Of a stretch of 10,336 bases of DNA, positions 6,681 through 10,336 are shown piece after piece. Each line of letters begins with the position of its first letter. The stretch's first letter is position 1. The translations under genes and the position numbers were made by a program. This DNA comes from an uncultured Helicobacter sp. Lineage in GTDB: Bacteria > Campylobacterota > Campylobacteria > Campylobacterales > Helicobacteraceae. The notes under the pieces were generated by a model. It was not told where the DNA came from and did not search any database. It saw only the letters and a list, made by a program, of their open reading frames with translations. Where the stretch lies: contig CALVAF010000197.1 of assembly GCA_944325475.1 (NCBI GenBank), positions 1 to 10,336 of the forward strand, given 5' to 3'.

Positions 6681-8195
6681 TTATGCTACAAAACTAGCTT
6701 TAAACTCTTCTAAAGCCTTGCTAAGAGTTTCTTCAATATCCTTATCAAGCATTTTTTTAGAACGAATGTCCTCAAAAATTTGTGGATATTTTGCCTCTAA
6801 GAATGGATACAAATCTGCTTCAAATTTCGTAATATTAGCCACAGAAATATCGTCCATAAATCCTCTTGCACCTGCAAAAATCACTACCACCTGTCTTTCA
6901 ATCGGTAGCGGAGAGTAAGGCGGCTGTTTCAAGACTTCTACCATTCTTTGCCCTCTATCAAGCTGCTTTCTACTTGATTCATCAAGATCTGATGCAAATT
7001 GTGCAAAAGCCTGTAACTCCCTATACTGCGCCAAATCCAATCTCAAAGTCCCTGAAACCTGCTTGGTAGCTTTAATCTGCGCTGCACCACCCACACGTGA
7101 CACCGAGAGACCCACATTAATCGCAGGGCGAATACCAGAATTAAACAAATCTGTCTCAAGAAAAATCTGTCCATCAGTAATGGAAATAACATTTGTGGGG
7201 ATATACGCCGCCACATCACCAGCTTGTGTTTCAATAATCGGTAATGCAGTCAAAGATCCAGCCCCTAATTCATCACTTAATTTTGCAGCTCGCTCTAGCA
7301 ATCTTGAATGGAGGTAAAAAACATCTCCCGGGAAAGCCTCACGACCCGGAGGACGCCTCAAAATCAAAGACATCTCACGATAAGCAACCGCATGCTTACT
7401 CAAATCATCATAAACAATCAAAGCATGTCTGCCATTATCCCTAAAATACTCTCCCATCGTTACACCAGCATAAGGTGCAAGGTATTGCATTGCTACAGAA
7501 TCTGAAGCAGGTGCATTAACAATAATCGTGTATTCCATTGCTCCATGCTCTTCTAACTTTCTTACGACTTGCGCCACTGTGGATTCTTTTTGCCCAATAG
7601 CCACATAGATACATACAACATCTTGCCCTTTTTGATTAATAATAGTATCAATTGCAACAGTGGTTTTCCCAGTCTGCCTATCACCAATAATCAACTCCCT
7701 TTGACCACGACCAATTGGCACTAAAGCATCAATAGCTTTAATTCCTGTTTGTAATGGTTCATGGACAGATTTTCTTGCCATGATTCCGGGCGCTTTTTCT
7801 TCCATGAATCTATACTCTTTTGCATCAATCGCACCTTTACCATCAATGGGCTCACCCAATGCATTGACAACCCTTCCCATTAAATCATCGCCGACAGGAA
7901 CACGCAAAAGCTTACCAAGCCTTTTGACTGAAGTGCCTTCTCTAATTTCTTTTCCAGCACCCAAAACAACAACACCTACACTCCCCTCTTCCAAGCTTGA
8001 TGCAAGACCTTTATCTCCTGTATCAAACTCAACCATTTCGTAGCTCATAGCCTCCTTAAGCCCATAAACCTTAGCAACACCATCGGCATATGCAATGACT
8101 TTTCCAGTCTGTGCTATATTCAAATCCAATTCAAAATTATCAATTCGCTCTTTAATAATCGAACTAATTTCATCAGCTTGTAACTTTGCTATCAC
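6681..8195 (-). CDS. atpA: ATP synthase F1 alpha subunit
   Basis: Alpha alternates with beta in the F1 hexamer and holds the non-catalytic nucleotide sites. The product is 504 residues when started at the GTG at 8195. It has an N-terminal barrel (about 25-93), Walker A GDRQTGKT (171-178), Walker B ALIVYDDLS (258-266), and the alpha/beta signature PAINVGLSVS (357-366) followed by the arginine finger Arg367 (SRVGG). The start is chosen because AAGGAG ends five bases before GTG 8195. A GTG two codons further upstream (8201) would abut or overlap that site, so it is unlikely to be used. The N-terminus MIAKLQADEISSIIKERI also fits Campylobacterota homologues as I remember them. It lies 20 bases after atpH. 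Confidence 0.97.
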   Translation of the reverse strand: MIAKLQADEISSIIKERIDNFELDLNIAQTGKVIAYADGVAKVYGLKEAMSYEMVEFDTGDKGLASSLEEGSVGVVVLGAGKEIREGTSVKRLGKLLRVPVGDDLMGRVVNALGEPIDGKGAIDAKEYRFMEEKAPGIMARKSVHEPLQTGIKAIDALVPIGRGQRELIIGDRQTGKTTVAIDTIINQKGQDVVCIYVAIGQKESTVAQVVRKLEEHGAMEYTIIVNAPASDSVAMQYLAPYAGVTMGEYFRDNGRHALIVYDDLSKHAVAYREMSLILRRPPGREAFPGDVFYLHSRLLERAAKLSDELGAGSLTALPIIETQAGDVAAYIPTNVISITDGQIFLETDLFNSGIRPAINVGLSVSRVGGAAQIKATKQVSGTLRLDLAQYRELQAFAQFASDLDESSRKQLDRGQRMVEVLKQPPYSPLPIERQVVVIFAGARGFMDDISVANITKFEADLYPFLEAKYPQIFEDIRSKKMLDKDIEETLSKALEEFKASFVA

Positions 8196-8200
8196 TCTCA

Positions 8201-8206
8201 CTCCTT
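8201..8206 (-). promoter_or_regulatory. Ribosome binding site that sets the atpA start
   Basis: The minus strand reads AAGGAG, a near-perfect Shine-Dalgarno site, five bases (TGAGA) before the GTG at 8195. Its last base is the first base of the competing GTG at 8201, which argues against that upstream start. Confidence 0.8.
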
Positions 8207-8215
8207 AATAAAAAT

Positions 8216-8752
8216 TTAAAATGCTTGGATAATATGGTTTTTCAAATCTTGAATAAATTTCTCTTGCGAAAAAGAAATTTCAACACCTAAATCTTCCACA
8301 ACCAACTTAATTCCAGCTTCCTCAACAATCTGCTGCTTTAAAATCAAACTCACACCCAACTTCTTGCTAAACTTACTTTGTATTTCTTTCAATACTGCCT
8401 CATCACAATTTTCATTCACTCTTAAATTTGCAAGATATTCTCTATTCAAAGAAGTAATATAAGAAGACAATTCCACATACAATTCTTGGAATAAATCCAA
8501 ACGCTTATGCTCGGCTAAAATTTTAATAAAATTAGAAAATCTTTGTGTGGCATTGCGTTCTAAAATCACTTGCAAAATAAAATCCACCTTTTTACAAGTA
8601 TCCACACAAGGAGATTCAATGATTTCTTTAAATTTATGAATCTCATATGCCTTTGCAAGGCAACCTAGCAACTCCAAATCTTTTTGCAGCTCATTTTGCG
8701 CCACATCTTTTGAAAACGCTTTGATGTATCTTTTTGCTATCAACTCTTTCAT
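8216..8752 (-). CDS. atpH: ATP synthase delta subunit (OSCP family)
   Basis: Delta joins the b/b' stator stalk to the top of the alpha3beta3 ring. The 178-residue product begins MKELIAKRYIKAF, the usual first helix of the delta/OSCP family (R-Y-x-x-A-x), has a helical N-terminal domain (about 1-105), and ends with a beta/helix region containing EEAGIKLVVEDLGVEISFS, close to the family's G-x-x-(I/V)-x-(V/I)-x-D-x-x(I/L)-D signature but divergent. The sequence is typical of the fast-evolving Campylobacterota delta. The ATG at 8752 lies one base after the atpF stop, and AGAGAGG sits nine bases upstream. A longer version from a TTG at 8761 would adjoin the ribosome binding site and overlap atpF, so it is unlikely. 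Confidence 0.9.
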   Translation of the reverse strand: MKELIAKRYIKAFSKDVAQNELQKDLELLGCLAKAYEIHKFKEIIESPCVDTCKKVDFILQVILERNATQRFSNFIKILAEHKRLDLFQELYVELSSYITSLNREYLANLRVNENCDEAVLKEIQSKFSKKLGVSLILKQQIVEEAGIKLVVEDLGVEISFSQEKFIQDLKNHIIQAF

Positions 8753-8753
8753 C

Positions 8754-9269
8754 TTACGCAACCTCTCTTAACAAAGCTCGCGTTAAAACATCTTTGGATA
8801 ACACGACAGAATCTTTATTTAAAAACTCACTCAAAATCTCATCGACAATATGCTTTTCCATTTTTCTTCTTTCAAAAGCCATACTTTCATTAAACTGACG
8901 AATCAGATTCTCAATTTCTACCTTTGTATTTTCCTCTGCTTTTTGTGCAATTATCACTGATTCTTTGTGTGCCACTTCCACAATGTCTTTTGCTATTCTC
9001 TTAGCTTCTTCTAGATCATTAAGCGCTTTTTGTCTTTCCTTTTTTGATTCTTGTAGTTTTTCTTGAATCTTAGCTAAAGAATTCGCAATACCCTCGCGCC
9101 TTTCCCTAAAAATATTTTTAATTCTCTCTGCTGCAAAATAATAAACCAACGCAAAGAAAACTACAAAGTTAATCGTCCTTTCGACAATATCCACTTCACC
9201 GCTTCCAGAAGCTCCAAACAAAGCATAAGGAGAAAAGACCAAAAATAAAAACAAAATACTTTTTTTCAT
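8754..9269 (-). CDS. atpF: ATP synthase Fo b subunit with signal-peptide-like N-terminus
   Basis: The b subunit is one half of the peripheral stator stalk, anchored in the inner membrane. The 171-residue product has an unusual leader: MKKSILFLFLVFSPYALFG (1-19), a typical signal peptide with possible cleavage near residue 19 or 20. It is followed by a short polar stretch (SGSGEVD) and then the true anchor helix (about 32-47, TINFVVFFALVYYFAA). The rest, about 48-160, is a long Lys/Glu-rich helix (KIQEKLQESKKERQKALNDLE and onward) that should dimerise with b'. E. coli b has no such leader; the H. pylori homologue, as I remember it, has a similar one. The ATG has AAGGAG five bases upstream. The stop lies one base before the atpH start. 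Confidence 0.93.
   Translation of the reverse strand: MKKSILFLFLVFSPYALFGASGSGEVDIVERTINFVVFFALVYYFAAERIKNIFRERREGIANSLAKIQEKLQESKKERQKALNDLEEAKRIAKDIVEVAHKESVIIAQKAEENTKVEIENLIRQFNESMAFERRKMEKHIVDEILSEFLNKDSVVLSKDVLTRALLREVA
8762..8768 (-). promoter_or_regulatory. Ribosome binding site that sets the atpH start
   Basis: The minus strand reads AGAGAGG, nine bases before ATG 8752 and inside the final codons of atpF. It lies directly against the TTG at 8761, which rules that codon out as a sensible start. Confidence 0.6.
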
Positions 9270-9278
9270 TCTTTCTCC

Positions 9279-9704
9279 TTATAATTTCCCAAGCTTGACT
9301 CTCAAGCTTTCTTGAAATAATGGAATTTGTAATGACAATGAATTTTTAAGCTCTTCTTTTTCCTCTTGGAGTGTCGCAATAAATTCACTATACTTACAAC
9401 TTAATTCCTCTCTTTTTTGCGTGATTTTCGCATCTGCAATCTGTTTAGCATTTTCTTGTGCTTTATTTTTTATTAAGCTTGCTTCCTGTCTTGCGTTTTG
9501 CAAAATCATTTCCATTTCTTCCTTCAATGCTTTGATATCTGCTGCGTTGCCTTCTATACCCTCACTATCTTTTTTTATTGAAGAATCCCTAGCATCCATA
9601 AACCCAAGCAGAGGCTTATACAAAATGCGATTCAACAGATAAATTAAAATAAGGAAAGTAAAAAAAACCAGCGCCATTACCCAAGGAGTTGGGATAATAG
9701 TCAT
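9279..9704 (-). CDS. atpF': ATP synthase Fo b' subunit
   Basis: This is the second stator stalk subunit, paired with b from the next gene. The 141-residue product has one membrane helix (about 8-25, WVMALVFFTFLILIYLLN) directly at the N-terminus, then NRILYKPLLGFMDARDSSI (25-43), matching the Y-(K/R)-P-L-L-x-F-M-D-x-R pattern I associate with b' proteins of this group, and a long charged helix to the C-terminus. The start is ATG 9704, with AAAGGAG five bases upstream. A longer frame from a TTG at 9722 would include the ribosome binding site in its coding part and add MKKGVQ before the natural start, so it is rejected. This is the first gene after parB, preceded by a probable promoter. Its divergence from atpF and lack of the leader identify it as b' rather than a duplicate b. 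Confidence 0.92.
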   Translation of the reverse strand: MTIIPTPWVMALVFFTFLILIYLLNRILYKPLLGFMDARDSSIKKDSEGIEGNAADIKALKEEMEMILQNARQEASLIKNKAQENAKQIADAKITQKREELSCKYSEFIATLQEEKEELKNSLSLQIPLFQESLRVKLGKL

Positions 9705-9709
9705 TTGAA

Positions 9710-9716
9710 CTCCTTT
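9710..9716 (-). promoter_or_regulatory. Ribosome binding site that sets the atpF' start
   Basis: The minus strand reads AAAGGAG, five bases before ATG 9704. It is a strong match to the anti-Shine-Dalgarno sequence and lies downstream of the TTG at 9722, so it selects the ATG. Confidence 0.8.
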
Positions 9717-9739
9717 CTTCAAAAGTAAAAATATTTTTT

Positions 9740-9748
9740 ATTCTACCA
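9740..9748 (-). promoter_or_regulatory. Candidate extended -10 promoter of the atp operon
   Basis: The minus strand reads TGGTAGAAT, which fits the extended -10 consensus TGnTATAAT with one mismatch in the hexamer. Transcription would start near 9733, giving an untranslated leader of roughly 29 bases before the atpF' ATG. No -35 element is seen (GAAAAA at the usual distance), but A-rich runs precede it, as is common for Campylobacterota promoters. It lies in the 64-base gap between parB and atpF'. Readthrough from parB is also possible because no terminator is visible between them. Confidence 0.5.
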
Positions 9749-9768
9749 CGACTTTTTCTAAGTTTTTC

Positions 9769-10336
9769 TTAAAAACCTGCATTCGGTAAAAATTTAAGGA
9801 ACCTTTTGACCTCCTCATCGTTACCAAATTCTACAATCAAACGATTTTTTTGCAAATTCACCTTCAATTTATCTTTTTGCATGACTTGGCAAATCCCCAT
9901 TAATTCCTTTTGAGATTGCAAACTAATCACCTCTTTTTTAGGAATCTCTTTTGCCTTACCATTCCCTTTAGAGTCTTTAAGATTCCTTACTAATTTTTCA
10001 GTCTCATGAACACTTAATTTCTGCCCCACAATCGAATCAGCAACCATTAACTGCTTCTCTTTTGGAAGCGTTACAAGCACCTTGGCATGCCCTTGTGAAA
10101 GCTTATTTTCCAAAATATACTTTTGCACCACGCCCTCTAATTCTAACAAACGCAAAGTGTTTGTAATTTGTGTCCTTGACTTTGAAAGCCGCTTAGCAAC
10201 CTCCTCATGCGTAATTCCATAGTCTTCAATCAGCTCTTTATAGGATTGCGCTAAATCAATAGGATTTAAATCCTCTCGCTGGATATTTTCTATCAAGGCT
10301 AATTCACGCAGTTTTGTCTCTTGCACATCAACAACA
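9769..10336 (-). CDS. parB: Chromosome-partitioning protein ParB, N-terminal part beyond the window
   Basis: ParB loads at parS sites near the origin, spreads as a CTP-dependent clamp, and works with ParA/Soj in chromosome segregation. The right edge cuts the gene: the open frame continues to the edge (codons for V-V-D-V-Q-E-T precede the rest), leaving 188 visible residues of a protein that is usually about 290. Visible parts are the end of the N-terminal CTP-binding domain with ENIQREDLNP (16-25 of the visible part), the helix-turn-helix GITHEEVAKRLSKSRTQITN (40-59), the following KLSQGHAKVL segment, a charged linker with KGNGKAKEIPKKE, and the short C-terminal dimerisation domain (LKVNLQKNRLIVEF to the end). 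The GERR-type CTP-binding motif should lie just outside. The stop is TAA at 9769-9771. A GTG at 10326 is only an internal Val codon. Confidence 0.95.
   Translation of the reverse strand, partial: VVDVQETKLRELALIENIQREDLNPIDLAQSYKELIEDYGITHEEVAKRLSKSRTQITNTLRLLELEGVVQKYILENKLSQGHAKVLVTLPKEKQLMVADSIVGQKLSVHETEKLVRNLKDSKGNGKAKEIPKKEVISLQSQKELMGICQVMQKDKLKVNLQKNRLIVEFGNDEEVKRFLKFLPNAGF

Noticed and set aside
8196..8201. GTG at 8201 as start of atpA
   Set aside because: It overlaps the end of the AAGGAG ribosome site; the GTG at 8195 is correctly spaced.
9705..9722. TTG at 9722 as start of atpF'
   Set aside because: It would place the strong AAAGGAG site inside the coding region; ATG 9704 has ideal spacing and gives the expected N-terminus.
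9726..9740. AT-rich palindrome-like stretch (AAAAATATTTTT) after parB, considered as a terminator
   Set aside because: It has no GC stem and overlaps the expected transcription start of the atp operon, so it is better explained as AT-rich promoter sequence.
1..10336. A novel accessory system, mobile element, CRISPR array or RNA gene in this window
   Set aside because: The window is almost fully covered by recognisable housekeeping genes in a conserved order; I saw no repeat array, transposase, tRNA-like fold or foreign-looking segment.

Overview
This is a stretch of bacterial chromosome, very probably from the Campylobacterota (epsilonproteobacteria) and most likely Helicobacteraceae (an enterohepatic Helicobacter or a close relative). 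The reasons are the AT-rich sequence, the gene order parB - atpF' - atpF - atpH - atpA - atpG - atpD - atpC - tolQ - tolR - tolA - tolB - pal - ybgF/cpoB, the lack of atpB and atpE beside the other ATP synthase genes, and protein details that resemble what I remember of H. pylori (the EPSAF sequence after the YbgF signal peptide, and a Cys pair near the Pal C-terminus). The species cannot be named from the sequence alone.

Every supported gene lies on the minus strand, so the transcriptional order runs from high to low coordinates. At 9769-10336 is the 3' two thirds of parB (chromosome segregation). A 64-base gap then holds a probable extended -10 promoter and a strong ribosome binding site, followed by seven ATP synthase genes at 3953-9704: stator b' and b, delta, alpha, gamma, beta and epsilon. 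These are spaced by 1 to 20 bases. The a and c subunits (atpB, atpE) are absent and must be encoded elsewhere.

The epsilon gene overlaps tolQ by four bases (GTGA), so the Tol-Pal genes read on directly from the ATP synthase genes: tolQ (3384-3956), tolR (2981-3376), a TolA/TonB-like gene (2242-2988), tolB (961-2241), pal (370-891) and the 5' part of ybgF/cpoB (1-356). TolQ, TolR and TolA should form a proton-driven inner-membrane motor. TolB and Pal link it to the outer membrane and peptidoglycan, and YbgF/CpoB is the usual periplasmic accessory protein. A 69-base gap before pal holds a second probable extended -10 promoter, so pal and ybgF may also be expressed separately.

Shine-Dalgarno spacing puts three starts inside the longest possible reading frames: atpF' at ATG 9704, atpH at ATG 8752 and atpA at GTG 8195. 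GTG also starts tolQ and tolR, and TTG probably starts ybgF. I saw no RNA genes, mobile elements, CRISPR arrays or accessory defence-like systems. This is a compact housekeeping region, and the two gaps of 64 and 69 bases are the only ones longer than about 20 bases. The observation most worth checking is in TolQ: the Glu normally conserved in the third membrane helix is Lys, while a Gly in the second helix is Glu.
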